From contig CAWHMD010000004.1 in assembly GCA_963830385.1 (NCBI GenBank), forward strand, positions 558,001 to 622,000: a DNA stretch of 64,000 nucleotides. The letters are read 5' to 3'. Position numbers and translations under genes: made by a program. The stretch comes from Bog-532 sp963830385 (lineage in GTDB: Bacteria > Actinomycetota > Actinomycetes > Streptosporangiales > Streptosporangiaceae). The notes under the pieces were generated by a model. It had not been told where the DNA came from, searched no databases, and saw only the letters and a program-made list of their open reading frames with translations. This document shows, piece after piece, positions 16,885-24,551 of the stretch; position 1 is the first letter of the stretch; every line of letters begins with the position of its first letter.

Positions 16885-17998
16885 GAGGAGTAGACCGATT
16901 TGATGGAGCGATCGGGCTCGGCGAGCCGGTTGGGATCGGCACGCCACGTGAAGGTGCGCTGAGCGCCAGCGGGTGATCCTCACCGGTCAAGGCGGCCAGT
17001 GCGGTTGCTACCTCAGGGAGGCCCGCACGGACGTAGGTTGCCATGGCCTTTCCTCCCCGGCCGTGGTCCTCGTGGCCGGCGTAGGCCTGGGCGGTGGCGA
17101 AGCCGAAATGGCGCTCGACCCAGGTCAGGACGGTGTGGCGTATCCAGTGCGTGCTGACCTGCTGGGTGGCGACCCAGGGGAGATGGCCTCCAAGGCGCCC
17201 CCAGAGGTAGTCATAGCGCCGGGAGTTGATCGGCTTGCCGCTTCTGTACCGCAGCAACGGCCGGCCCGAGGCCAAGCCGCCTCGGCTTTCCCCATGGGCA
17301 AGGAGATGCGACATCAGGGTCGGGGATACGGGCTGCCAGCGCACCGTCTCGCCCTTTTCGTGCAGCCGGACGAGGCACTGCTCGGCATCGAGGTCTTCTG
17401 TCATTAGTGCCAGGGCGCCGCCGCGGCGGCAGGCGGTTTCGGTGTGCAGCCGCAGCAGGAGTGCGTCGAGGACTGGGTCGTCTCCTGTGGCCGCGGCGAC
17501 GCGGAGGATCTCTTCGAGGCGGCCGTCGGGGAGTGCCGTGCGGGTGCTGCGGAGCCGGCGCGGCTTGGGCACGCGTGCAGCGGGGTTTTCGCTGTCGGCC
17601 AGGATGCCGTCGGCGACCGCGTGCGTGTACAGGCACCTGAGCGCGGCGATCAAGTGCTCAGACGCGCCGCGACCGCCGCGGGCATTCTTCCTGGTGACGG
17701 CGGTGGCCTTGACGTGCTCGGCGAGTTGGCCGATGTCCGAGGCGGTCACCTCGGTGATGGGCCTTGGTCCCCACGCCTGGATGACGCGGTTCCAGTAGGA
17801 GCCGTATACCCGCCGGGTTCCGCTGCTGACCGCGCCGGAGACACGCGGCATGTACTCAGCGAACGTAGGTGCCTCAGGGGAGTTCGCGGATGTGCGCATG
17901 AGATCAGCGGGATTGATGCCCATCTTCTCCAGCAGCATGCGCGCCGCTTTTATCTCATCGAGACGGTAGGCAGGGCTGCGGTCGTAATTCATATTCAT
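16871..17998 (-). CDS. int: Tyrosine recombinase/integrase of the conjugative element
   Basis: 375 residues. SAM-like core-binding region about 45-140 (TFAEYMPRVSGAVSSGTRRVY, ITEVTASDIGQLAEHV), catalytic domain about 165-345. Catalytic residues visible: Arg in HTETACRRGGAL, Lys in LHEKGETVRW, HWIRH (HxxR), His in AYAGHEDHG and Tyr in MATYVRAG. All are present, so it should be active. It overlaps the AbrB gene by 4 bases (ATGA). As in AICE elements, int is at one end of the module, so the attachment site is expected just beyond 16 kb, where insertion sequences now sit. Confidence 0.92.
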   Translation of the reverse strand: MNMNYDRSPAYRLDEIKAARMLLEKMGINPADLMRTSANSPEAPTFAEYMPRVSGAVSSGTRRVYGSYWNRVIQAWGPRPITEVTASDIGQLAEHVKATAVTRKNARGGRGASEHLIAALRCLYTHAVADGILADSENPAARVPKPRRLRSTRTALPDGRLEEILRVAAATGDDPVLDALLLRLHTETACRRGGALALMTEDLDAEQCLVRLHEKGETVRWQPVSPTLMSHLLAHGESRGGLASGRPLLRYRSGKPINSRRYDYLWGRLGGHLPWVATQQVSTHWIRHTVLTWVERHFGFATAQAYAGHEDHGRGGKAMATYVRAGLPEVATALAALTGEDHPLALSAPSRGVPIPTGSPSPIAPSNRSTPHAED

Positions 17999-18498
17999 GG
18001 TGATGTCCCGCCTGGCGGGAATTCCGAGTAATAGCGAGCAAGCATGTCGTTGATTGCCTGCCGGGTGTGAATGATCACGACGCTGTATTCCGGCGCCGCG
18101 GCGAGCAGGACATGATCCCCGGTTTCAATATTGTGAAGCCGCCGGGCTGCGGCTGGGATGACAATGCAGGGCCTGGCGGGTACGCGGAGAAGACCGTCGG
18201 GGGAGGAAAGAATGACAATGCCGCCAGGGGCAGTAACTAGGTCAAACTTGTCCCCAGGTTGCCAGCCCAGAGCACGGACGATATCGCGGTTCGTGACCCT
18301 CCCGGATGCGTCCACGCGCCCAACGCCGTAAAGCATCGTGGTGTCACGTGATAGCTGGTGAAGGCCCATCAGGGGCAGCGGGCGGAGTGGCTCGGCCGAG
18401 GCCGGGGACAGTGGAAGCGCCAGCGCAGCGACGATTTCTTGTGCGAGTGTTTGCGCACCTGCGGTCGGCGATGCAGCGTTTGATTCTGGCGCGCTCAT
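17995..18498 (-). CDS. AbrB/MazE-like DNA-binding protein
   Basis: 167 residues. The middle holds a swapped-hairpin type motif, YGVGRVDASGRVTNRDIVRAL followed by GWQPGDKFDLV, typical of AbrB/SpoVT proteins, then a second hairpin-like piece PCIVIPAAARRLHNIETGDHVLLAA. The N-terminal 45 residues are low complexity. It is coupled to the integrase by an ATGA overlap (17995-17998) and to the preceding small gene likewise, so it may adjust expression of recombination genes. Confidence 0.78.
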   Translation of the reverse strand: MSAPESNAASPTAGAQTLAQEIVAALALPLSPASAEPLRPLPLMGLHQLSRDTTMLYGVGRVDASGRVTNRDIVRALGWQPGDKFDLVTAPGGIVILSSPDGLLRVPARPCIVIPAAARRLHNIETGDHVLLAAAPEYSVVIIHTRQAINDMLARYYSEFPPGGTSP

Positions 18499-18737
18499 GG
18501 TTCGGCCTCCAGGTCGGGCTCAGGGTCGCGGTGTCGGTTCGTGCCGGTGTGCAGGGCGTCCCAGAGGTTGGCTCCGGCCGCCGGGAAGTGCTCCTTGACC
18601 CAGTCGCTGGCGCAGATCACGATCGCGTACTCCGGCGGCCTCCGACTGTCGGGGCGCTGCCTGGGTTCGCCGTCTTTGTGTCGTTTGATGCCGTCAGGTC
18701 GTTGGACCGAGGGGCGTCGCTGCCCGTTGCCGGTCAC
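18495..18737 (-). CDS. Small protein of the conjugative operon, unknown
   Basis: 80 residues, ending in a polar acidic tail. The most folded-looking segment is YAIVICASDWVKEHFPAAGANLWDAL (given here as its ends YAIVICASDW and ANLWDAL). Not recognised. It is accepted as real because it is linked to both neighbours by 4-base overlaps (18495-18498 and 18734-18737), the pattern of the whole operon. No Xis-like helix-turn-helix is evident, but it occupies a position where an excisionase might be expected. Confidence 0.6.
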   Translation of the reverse strand: MTGNGQRRPSVQRPDGIKRHKDGEPRQRPDSRRPPEYAIVICASDWVKEHFPAAGANLWDALHTGTNRHRDPEPDLEAEP

Positions 18738-19255
18738 TGGCCGGCCTCCCGGTCGGCTGCCTTTTGTGACTGGCTCTCTGCGGACTGCGCGCGGTCCGGT
18801 CTGGCCTGCTGTGCGGCTGCGACTTTGGGGGCGCGGAGTTTCTGGGTGGCCACCTGGTCGTAAGTCTCAGCGTCAATGAGCCGGGTCTGGCAGGTGAAGC
18901 AGGTCTGGTCCGCGCAGTCCGCGCATGCGGCGGCGCGGTCGCGCTCGTAGTCGGCGGCGACGTCGAGTGCGGCGGCGACGATGCTGGCTTCGGCGCCGGT
19001 GAGGATGACCGCGTCGTCTGCCTCGGGGTCAGCTGGCCCCGGCGCGGCATGCGGCGCCGACGGCGCGTGATAGCCGTAGGAGACGTCGCGGGTTCCGTCG
19101 TAGATGTAAGCGAGCTCGAAGATCGCGCCGACGGCCTTGCCGGTGTGCTGGCTGTCGTAGCGGTGATAGCCATGGCGTTCGAGTACGTCGAGCATGTCGA
19201 TGATCAATCCGTAAGTCATGCGGTCATCGCTGTTCATGCGGTCGTCGTTGGTCAT
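18734..19255 (-). CDS. Hypothetical protein with Cys pairs, conjugative operon
   Basis: 173 residues from the ATG at 19255, which overlaps the preceding stop by ATGA. After MTNDDRMNSDDRMTYG comes an amphipathic region (LIIDMLDVLERHGYHRYD) and later a Cys-rich piece CADCADQTCFTCQTRLID with CxxC-like spacing, which could bind zinc. The C-terminus is Ala/Gln-rich. The longer upstream frame to 19480 is out-of-frame HTH-gene shadow. No family recognised. Confidence 0.65.
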   Translation of the reverse strand: MTNDDRMNSDDRMTYGLIIDMLDVLERHGYHRYDSQHTGKAVGAIFELAYIYDGTRDVSYGYHAPSAPHAAPGPADPEADDAVILTGAEASIVAAALDVAADYERDRAAACADCADQTCFTCQTRLIDAETYDQVATQKLRAPKVAAAQQARPDRAQSAESQSQKAADREAGQ

Positions 19256-19896
19256 GCGCGGCTCTTCCGGTGGAGGCGGGTCGGCGGGCGAATGTCGGGC
19301 GCGGTGCCGGTGCCGGTGGCGGGCTTCCAGCCCCACCGGGGCCGGTAGCCGGGAGTGTCGAGCAGCTCGTCGTCCAGGGCGGCGGCGGCGCACCAGTTCC
19401 CGGCGATGGCGCGTTTGCGGGCGGCGGTGGCCGCGCCGCGCTCGAAGGTGGTGCGCGTGGGGGCACGTTTGTCCCACCACGCGTCGTAGACCGCGATGAT
19501 CCCGTCGTACAGCTCGGGGCCGATCGTTTTGGCATCGCCGCGGACCAGCTTGCGGATGGTGCTGGGGTGAACGCCGACGGCGCGGGCGATGCGGGCTGAG
19601 CCGTGGCCCATGACGTGCAGTGCCCGCAGCCGAAGCCGGGTGCCGCCTGCGTCTAGCCGTGACTTGGGCAACGAGCGGCCGGTCACCTTGAGTACGGCGG
19701 TGGCTGTGGCAGGTTGTGCTCTCCTGCGGCCGGTGACCAGGGCGCGGACAGTGGCCGGGGACAGCGCGGCCGCGGCGGCGATCGACCGGTAGGTCCCGCC
19801 CTCTTGCCGGAGCAGGATCACATGATCGCGGGCGGCCTGACGCCGTCCGCGGACGGCAGGGTTCTGGCTATGGGAGCGAATGGCGGGGGCGGTCAT
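19252..19896 (-). CDS. Helix-turn-helix protein of the conjugative element
   Basis: 214 residues with two Arg-rich HTH-like segments: YRSIAAAAALSPATVRALVTG (about 36-56) and HGSARIARAVGVHPSTIRKL (about 98-118), then ELYDGIIAVYDAWWDKRAP, a sequence typical of small DNA-binding proteins in actinobacterial mobile elements. Likely a regulator or replication accessory protein. Joined to both neighbours by 4-base overlaps. Confidence 0.75.
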   Translation of the reverse strand: MTAPAIRSHSQNPAVRGRRQAARDHVILLRQEGGTYRSIAAAAALSPATVRALVTGRRRAQPATATAVLKVTGRSLPKSRLDAGGTRLRLRALHVMGHGSARIARAVGVHPSTIRKLVRGDAKTIGPELYDGIIAVYDAWWDKRAPTRTTFERGAATAARKRAIAGNWCAAAALDDELLDTPGYRPRWGWKPATGTGTAPDIRPPTRLHRKSRA

Positions 19897-20696
19897 GACG
19901 GGTCACCTGCCTCGGGTTGGTAGTCGGATGCAGAGCGGCGGGGCTGGCCGGTTTTGCGGGCAGAGTTCAGCGTCCGGGTAATCTCTCTGCCTCCCAGGCC
20001 GGCCTGGCGGGCGGCTGCGGCCAGCGGGCCGAGGTCGGCGGCCGGGTCGGCGTCCAGGGCGCGGTTGGCGGCCCAGAACAGGCCCGCGTTGCGGTTGCCT
20101 TCGGCCTGGTTGGCGACCCACCGGGCCAGGTGATTCAGATCCCGGCGAGAGGGCCGGCCAGGCAGCGGCCGGTGAGCCTGCCGCTGGGGTTCCAGCAGCC
20201 CGGTGATGGTGGCCCAGTTGAGTCCGCCGTCAGCGTCGAGCTCCTGGATGAGGTGGTAGGGCTTGCCGTTGACCCGGGAGGGTGGGGCCAGGACGTATCC
20301 GCCCCGGGAGCGGAAGTCCAGGTGATGCCTGGGTAGATGACCGTTGCGCTGGTCTGATCCGCGAAAGTAGGCGTGCAGTCCGCCGCTGGGGGTCCGCACG
20401 TACACGGCCGCGCCGTCCAGCAGGCCGGCTTTCGACAGTTTGGCGGCCGCGGCGTACCCGTTGCCGGCGGGGCCGTGCACGTCGACGTCCAGGACGTCCG
20501 GTCCGGGTGCGCCGGTGGCGATGGCCAGGTTCCACAGTGGATTGCGGGTGAACCAGGCGCTGATCTGCTCGGGATCGGTGGTGGCATCGCGGTGGCCATG
20601 GCTGGTGGCGGGGGTCTTTTGGCCGACGTTGCATGGGAACACCGGCCAGCCGCGGGCCGCGTATTCAAGGGCCTGGCGGAGCCTTGGGCCGGTCAT
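19893..20696 (-). CDS. Bifunctional DNA primase/polymerase (prim-pol)
   Basis: 267 residues from the ATG at 20696, picked because it makes the operon's usual ATGA overlap with the gene before; an ATG 12 bases upstream is possible. Prim-pol features: ALEYAARGWPVFPC, a catalytic acidic pair in PDVLDVDVHGP, SGGLHAYF (His), DFRSRGGYVLAPPS and a C-terminal extension (ARWVANQAEGNRNAGLFWAANRAL, DUF/PriCT-like, which often recruits Rep). Such enzymes prime or replicate AICE and plasmid DNA. A separate initiator or helicase is not seen in this operon. Confidence 0.88.
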   Translation of the reverse strand: MTGPRLRQALEYAARGWPVFPCNVGQKTPATSHGHRDATTDPEQISAWFTRNPLWNLAIATGAPGPDVLDVDVHGPAGNGYAAAAKLSKAGLLDGAAVYVRTPSGGLHAYFRGSDQRNGHLPRHHLDFRSRGGYVLAPPSRVNGKPYHLIQELDADGGLNWATITGLLEPQRQAHRPLPGRPSRRDLNHLARWVANQAEGNRNAGLFWAANRALDADPAADLGPLAAAARQAGLGGREITRTLNSARKTGQPRRSASDYQPEAGDPS

Positions 20697-21277
20697 GGCA
20701 TGCTCCACGGCTGGCCGTCAGCTGTTGCGTTGCGTGGGTGGCCGCAGCGGTTGGTCTCAACGTGGAGCTGGTCGGCCAGGGCAGGCAGGATGCGGGACTG
20801 GTATTCAGCCTGCGCAGACACCAGGCCCGGGCTGCGGGCAGGCTGGAGGTACAGCACCGACCACAGCTCAGCCAGGATGTCCAGCCCGTACAGGCACAGG
20901 TCGTGCCGGTCCCAGCAGGGGCCGAGGCTGGCGGCAAGGTGGCCGTAGCCGGGCCGGTAGACCTGTTCGACCCAGGCCCGCAGCCGGGCAATGGGTTCCT
21001 GACGGCCAGCGGCCGCGAGCTTCCACCACATTGCCGCTGGCCCAGGACGGTAACCTTCAGGGTCCGGGTCGGTCTGGCTAGCTGCGGTGAGCTGGGCGAG
21101 CGCGGCAGCGTGCTCCCGTACAACGCGGCCGATAGCGGCGGTCTCGTCGCTGAGCTCGGCCAGCCGTCCGCCGACCGTGGCGTGATGGTCGGTCTGGCGG
21201 GTCTCCAGGCGGGTGATCAGCTCGGCATGGGCGGCGAGCTGGTCGGCGATGGCGATGATCGGGTCGTTCTCGGTCAT
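20693..21277 (-). CDS. DUF4913-like protein of the conjugative element
   Basis: 194 residues. N-terminal 70 residues form a probable coiled coil (heptads in AELITRLETRQTDHHATV and DETAAIGRVVREHAAAL). The C-terminal part (AAMWWKLAAAGRQEPIARLR, WVEQVYRPGYGHLAASLGPC, LYGLDILAELWSVLYLQ) resembles DUF4913, frequent in actinobacterial plasmids and conjugative elements. It starts 2 bases after the coupling ATPase stop. Function unknown; probably a transfer accessory. Confidence 0.62.
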   Translation of the reverse strand: MTENDPIIAIADQLAAHAELITRLETRQTDHHATVGGRLAELSDETAAIGRVVREHAAALAQLTAASQTDPDPEGYRPGPAAMWWKLAAAGRQEPIARLRAWVEQVYRPGYGHLAASLGPCWDRHDLCLYGLDILAELWSVLYLQPARSPGLVSAQAEYQSRILPALADQLHVETNRCGHPRNATADGQPWSMP

Positions 21278-21279
21278 GG

Positions 21280-22899
21280 TCAGCTCCAGGGGAAGGTGGT
21301 GCCTTCATCGGGGAGCCATTCGGCGGGTACGTAGTCCGGGAAATCGGGCTCGGGGTCGCCCTCGGCGGCAGGAAGCTCGGTGATGGCACCCCAGGGGAGC
21401 TGGCCGAGGCGGCGGGCGCGGCGGTAGCGGGGGTTACGCCAGGCGCGGGGCAGCCGGGCGATGACGGGGGCGCAGCCGCCGCGGATGACCAGGGCGAACC
21501 CGGCAGGCAGCTGGCGGATCATGTCCGGGGTGGCGACGTCGTGGCGGGTGGCGTGCTCCTGGCCGCGCACCTTCCACGAGGCCTGCCCGCACAGGGTGCT
21601 GGCCGCTTGAAGCGTGGTGGTATCGGTGATGCCGGGCAGGAACACCTTCACCGAGGAGGTGTCGAGTACGACCTGTCGGCCGTAATCTCCCCAGCGGTCG
21701 GCCAGCTGGGCCTCGCCGTGTACGACGGCGACCACTTGGATGCCTTTACCGCCGGAATCCGACAGCCAGTGCGGCAGCGGGACCGGGCAGATCTGGGTCA
21801 CCTCGTCCAGGCCCATCAGCAGCGGCGGGTCCAGCCTGCCCGCCGCCGACGCCTGGCCGATCTGGGCCGCGACCCAGTGGATCTCGGCGGCCATCGCGGC
21901 GAACAACGGGGCGACGGGAGCCTCGTCGGAGACAGCCTCGGCGACCAGGTACACGGTGCCGGTACGGTCTAGGAAGGCGGGGATGTCGAACCCGTCGCCG
22001 CGGCCGGGCAGCACACTGGCGGCCAGGGCGGGGTCGGCCATGAACGCGAGCGCTCTGGACATGACCATCCGTACGGTGGCGGCGGTCTTATGCGCTTCGG
22101 AGCGGAGTTCGGCCAGGGTGTGGGCCCACTGACGGGCACCGGCGGCGTCCAGGATCTGCTCGGGAACGTCCGGGTCGGCGCCGGCCACCCAGGCCGCGAC
22201 GGCGCGCAGGTCGTAGCGGGCCAAAGCGGCAGCATGGAAATAGCCGCGCAGGTAGTCCGAGGCCTTGGCGGACCAGAACGTGCCGTCCTCGACGCCCTTT
22301 TGCGACACGGCGAACGCGAAGGCGTCCGCGCGGCGGATTGCGGTGGCCGGGTCCTCACATCCGGCGACCGGGTCCCAGCAGAAGGTGGACGGGACTCCGC
22401 CGATGTACTGGGGGTTGAAGACATGCACACGGCCGCACAAGGCACGCACGGTGCTGGTGAGGTGGTAGATGTCGGCCTTGGTGGTGGTGGCGATGACCGG
22501 GCCGGGGTAGCGCAGGATGACGTCGGCCAGGAAAGCCGTCTTGTAGGTCCGTGGCGGGGCCATCACTAGCAGGTGTTCTTCCATCGGGACGTGCAGTTTG
22601 TGCCGGTAATGAGCGCGGCCGAGGAACACCGAGTGCTGGGCCGGGCCGGCGACGCGGTACCACAGCGGGAGCAGGGCCCGGATCCGGCCCGAGCGGCGCA
22701 GCGCCGCGAATCGGCCCCAGCGCAGCCACAGGCTGAACAGGTGGGCGAAGCCTTTGCCAGGGTGCAGGCGCAGGCGCAGCCGGATGCGCAGGTAGCGGGC
22801 ACGGTTGCCGGGCAGGTAGCGGGCTGGCAGGAACGCCCACTTGAACGCTGCGGCGAACACGATCACGACGACGAGGGCGATGGTGTACCTGAGGATCAT
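21280..22899 (-). CDS. VirD4/TraG-like conjugative coupling ATPase
   Basis: 539 residues. An N-terminal membrane helix (5-25), a basic linker, then a P-loop fold: the Walker A position reads MAPPRTYKT (113-121) in place of GxxGxGKT, followed by VIATTTKADIYHLTS, FNPQYIGG, FWSAKASDYLRGYFHAAAL, Walker B LLMGLDEVTQICP and ESQ-type sensor IQVVAVVHGEAQLADRWG. These match TraG/TraM-type type IV coupling proteins of actinobacteria rather than the FtsK-like TraB/TraSA of classic AICEs. It should sit in the inner membrane and pump DNA. It overlaps its neighbour by ATGA. Confidence 0.82.
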   Translation of the reverse strand: MILRYTIALVVVIVFAAAFKWAFLPARYLPGNRARYLRIRLRLRLHPGKGFAHLFSLWLRWGRFAALRRSGRIRALLPLWYRVAGPAQHSVFLGRAHYRHKLHVPMEEHLLVMAPPRTYKTAFLADVILRYPGPVIATTTKADIYHLTSTVRALCGRVHVFNPQYIGGVPSTFCWDPVAGCEDPATAIRRADAFAFAVSQKGVEDGTFWSAKASDYLRGYFHAAALARYDLRAVAAWVAGADPDVPEQILDAAGARQWAHTLAELRSEAHKTAATVRMVMSRALAFMADPALAASVLPGRGDGFDIPAFLDRTGTVYLVAEAVSDEAPVAPLFAAMAAEIHWVAAQIGQASAAGRLDPPLLMGLDEVTQICPVPLPHWLSDSGGKGIQVVAVVHGEAQLADRWGDYGRQVVLDTSSVKVFLPGITDTTTLQAASTLCGQASWKVRGQEHATRHDVATPDMIRQLPAGFALVIRGGCAPVIARLPRAWRNPRYRRARRLGQLPWGAITELPAAEGDPEPDFPDYVPAEWLPDEGTTFPWS

Positions 22900-23858
22900 C
22901 GGGGCGATCCGTTCTGGGCGGCGAGGACGGCTTTGCGGAGGGCGGCGCGGGCGGCGCCGGAGTTCAGGTCGGCGAGCGGGGCCAAGGCGGCGCTGATTTC
23001 AGCGACGCGTTCCAGCGGGATGGAGGCGAGCGCGCCGTGCCGTTCGGTGACCAAGGAAAGGAACTGGGCGGTCTTGGTCGTCTTCCGCGGGACTGTCCCC
23101 TGGCCCTTGGCCGGACGGACCGAAGCAGGCGGCAAGGCGGGGCGGGCGGCGCGGCGGCCGGGGGCGACGGGGCATTCCTCGAGCACCCAGGCGCGGAATC
23201 CGGCGATGGTCGAGGCGGGGGCCAGGGCCAGGCGCAGCAGCCACAAGAGCAGCCCGCCGAGCACGGCGAGTGGGGTGGCATCCTCGCCGGTCAGCGCGGT
23301 GGTCAGCTGCCGGTGGCGGACCAGGGCCCAAGTGCGGACGACGCCGATCAAGGTGTCGCTGGCCAGGGCGTAGGCAATCGGAGGCATCGCCCAGATGGCC
23401 AGGTTCCGCCAGCCTGGCGCGGCGGCGATCGTGTTCATGAATACGCTGGTGGCGACCGACGCCAGATTCAGCGCCCGGGCGCGGAGGGCCCGCCGCCCGT
23501 GCAGGGCCAGCGCGATGCCGAGGCAGGCGAAAACCAGAGCGGCGACGTCCGGGATGGCGGCTTCCAGGGCGGCAATGGCGGGCAGATGGCGGGTGGCGTC
23601 AACCATCCGGTACTGGGCTGTGAAGCTCACCGCGGCGGCGGCCGCGGCCAGGACGCACAGCCCGGCGGCCGCGTTGCGAAGCCAGGAGCCCGAACCGTTC
23701 CCGGGCCACCCTGGCCGGGCGGGCTCGTGACCGTGGCCGGGCTGTGGGGCGACCGGACGGGACATGACCAGGACCAGCCTTAAGGTCACTGGATGGCTGG
23801 TCATATCCCGGCCGGTTCCGGTGCCGGGGAAGGTGGCAGGCAGGATCGAAACGGTCAT
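22896..23858 (-). CDS. DUF2637 membrane protein (Spd-like transfer protein)
   Basis: 320 residues with four hydrophobic helices between about 62 and 180 (LRNAAAGLCVLAAAAAAVSF, DVAALVFACLGIALALHG, LASVATSVFMNTIAA, LAIWAMPPIAYALAS), then a soluble helical C-terminus (SLVTERHGALASIPLERVAE). This layout matches DUF2637 proteins in actinobacterial plasmids and AICEs, implicated in spread within mycelium. Linked by 4-base overlaps to both neighbours. Confidence 0.8.
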   Translation of the reverse strand: MTVSILPATFPGTGTGRDMTSHPVTLRLVLVMSRPVAPQPGHGHEPARPGWPGNGSGSWLRNAAAGLCVLAAAAAAVSFTAQYRMVDATRHLPAIAALEAAIPDVAALVFACLGIALALHGRRALRARALNLASVATSVFMNTIAAAPGWRNLAIWAMPPIAYALASDTLIGVVRTWALVRHRQLTTALTGEDATPLAVLGGLLLWLLRLALAPASTIAGFRAWVLEECPVAPGRRAARPALPPASVRPAKGQGTVPRKTTKTAQFLSLVTERHGALASIPLERVAEISAALAPLADLNSGAARAALRKAVLAAQNGSPR

Positions 23859-24088
23859 GACAGATCGCTCCGGGAGGGAACTCGGTCACATGTGGAGCAG
23901 TGTCCGGGGGTACGGACGCCAACTCCGAGCAGCCAGCGGGTGACCGCTTCGATGCGGCAGTGGGGTCTGCTGGTTAGGCTCATGCACCGGTCCTCGCTGC
24001 AGATGCCGACCAGCACGAGGATCAGCACCGCCAGGACGCCCAGCACGGTCAGCGCCACGATGGCCACGATTACGACGACGACGGTCAT
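23855..24088 (-). CDS. Small single-pass membrane protein, conjugative operon
   Basis: 77 residues starting MTVVVVIVAIVALTVLGVLA at the ATG at 24088, preceded by GGAG/GAGG. One N-terminal transmembrane helix (2-27), then a Cys-bearing soluble tail (ICSEDRC, SRPHC, TPGHCSTCDR). The four to five Cys/His residues could bind a metal. Overlaps its neighbours by ATGA on both sides. No family recognised. Confidence 0.65.
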   Translation of the reverse strand: MTVVVVIVAIVALTVLGVLAVLILVLVGICSEDRCMSLTSRPHCRIEAVTRWLLGVGVRTPGHCSTCDRVPSRSDLS

Positions 24089-24219
24089 GACCTCACCGCT
24101 CCTATCTGCCGCTCTTGGTGGTGCTGCCAGGCTCGGAGACTGCGGCCACGAGACAGGTGACCGAGGCCCCAGCGGGTGCCCGTCCGGGCGTTCTGGTTTG
24201 TTGAGGTGCTGTCTGGCAT
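24085..24219 (-). CDS. 44-residue leader gene of the conjugative operon
   Basis: MPDSTSTNQNARTGTRWGLG followed by HLSRGRSLRAWQHHQERQIG, ending AVRS. It starts at 24219 behind GAAGGGAG and ends in an ATGA overlap with the membrane protein gene. Basic and His/Gln-rich; no known domain. It is kept because of the ribosome site and exact coupling. It could be a real small protein or serve to translate the operon's leader. Confidence 0.5.
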   Translation of the reverse strand: MPDSTSTNQNARTGTRWGLGHLSRGRSLRAWQHHQERQIGAVRS

Positions 24220-24275
24220 CGGGATCACTCCCTTCGGCGGCGGGCGGGAGCCGAGCGCACATGACGCATAACTCT

Positions 24276-24357
24276 GCGCGCAAAGCTCTATGCGCATGAG
24301 TATGTACCGTCCACATCGAAGACGCAAACCTATGCGTGCAAAAGTTTGCGTGCAGAG
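24276..24357. promoter_or_regulatory. Palindromic operator cluster upstream of the conjugative operon
   Basis: Two related sites. Site A (24276-24297): GCGCGCAAAGCTC then TATGCGCATG, an imperfect dyad. Site B (24322-24354): arms ACGCAAA (24322-24328) and TTTGCGT (24345-24351), with GCGTGCA repeated at 24334 and 24348. Both share GCAAA/TTTGC and TGCGY elements with the perfect palindrome over the gntR promoter. On the minus strand, TTTGCG and TACATA 16 bases apart could be the operon promoter, placed over the same sites. Confidence 0.55.
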
Positions 24358-24492
24358 CGGCCGTCCTACTTGGGCGAAATAGGGATCGGGCGATGCCACC
24401 GCGTGCTATCAGTCCTGGAACTGGCAGGTCACGCGATTTTCGATGATCACTGATCGCACCGCACTGGGCTGTGCACATACAAGAGAGGGGTC

Positions 24493-24521
24493 TTTACATG
24501 CAAAGCTTTGCGCGGTAGGTT
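24493..24521 (+). promoter_or_regulatory. gntR promoter with embedded palindromic operator
   Basis: -35 TTTACA (24493-24498), 17-base spacer, -10 TAGGTT (24516-24521). The spacer contains the perfect 12-base palindrome GCAAAGCTTTGC (24500-24511). The geometry fits autorepression of the GntR gene that begins at 24552. Confidence 0.65.
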
Positions 24522-24551
24522 GTGGGCGCAATACTTTGAGAGAGGCAACTC

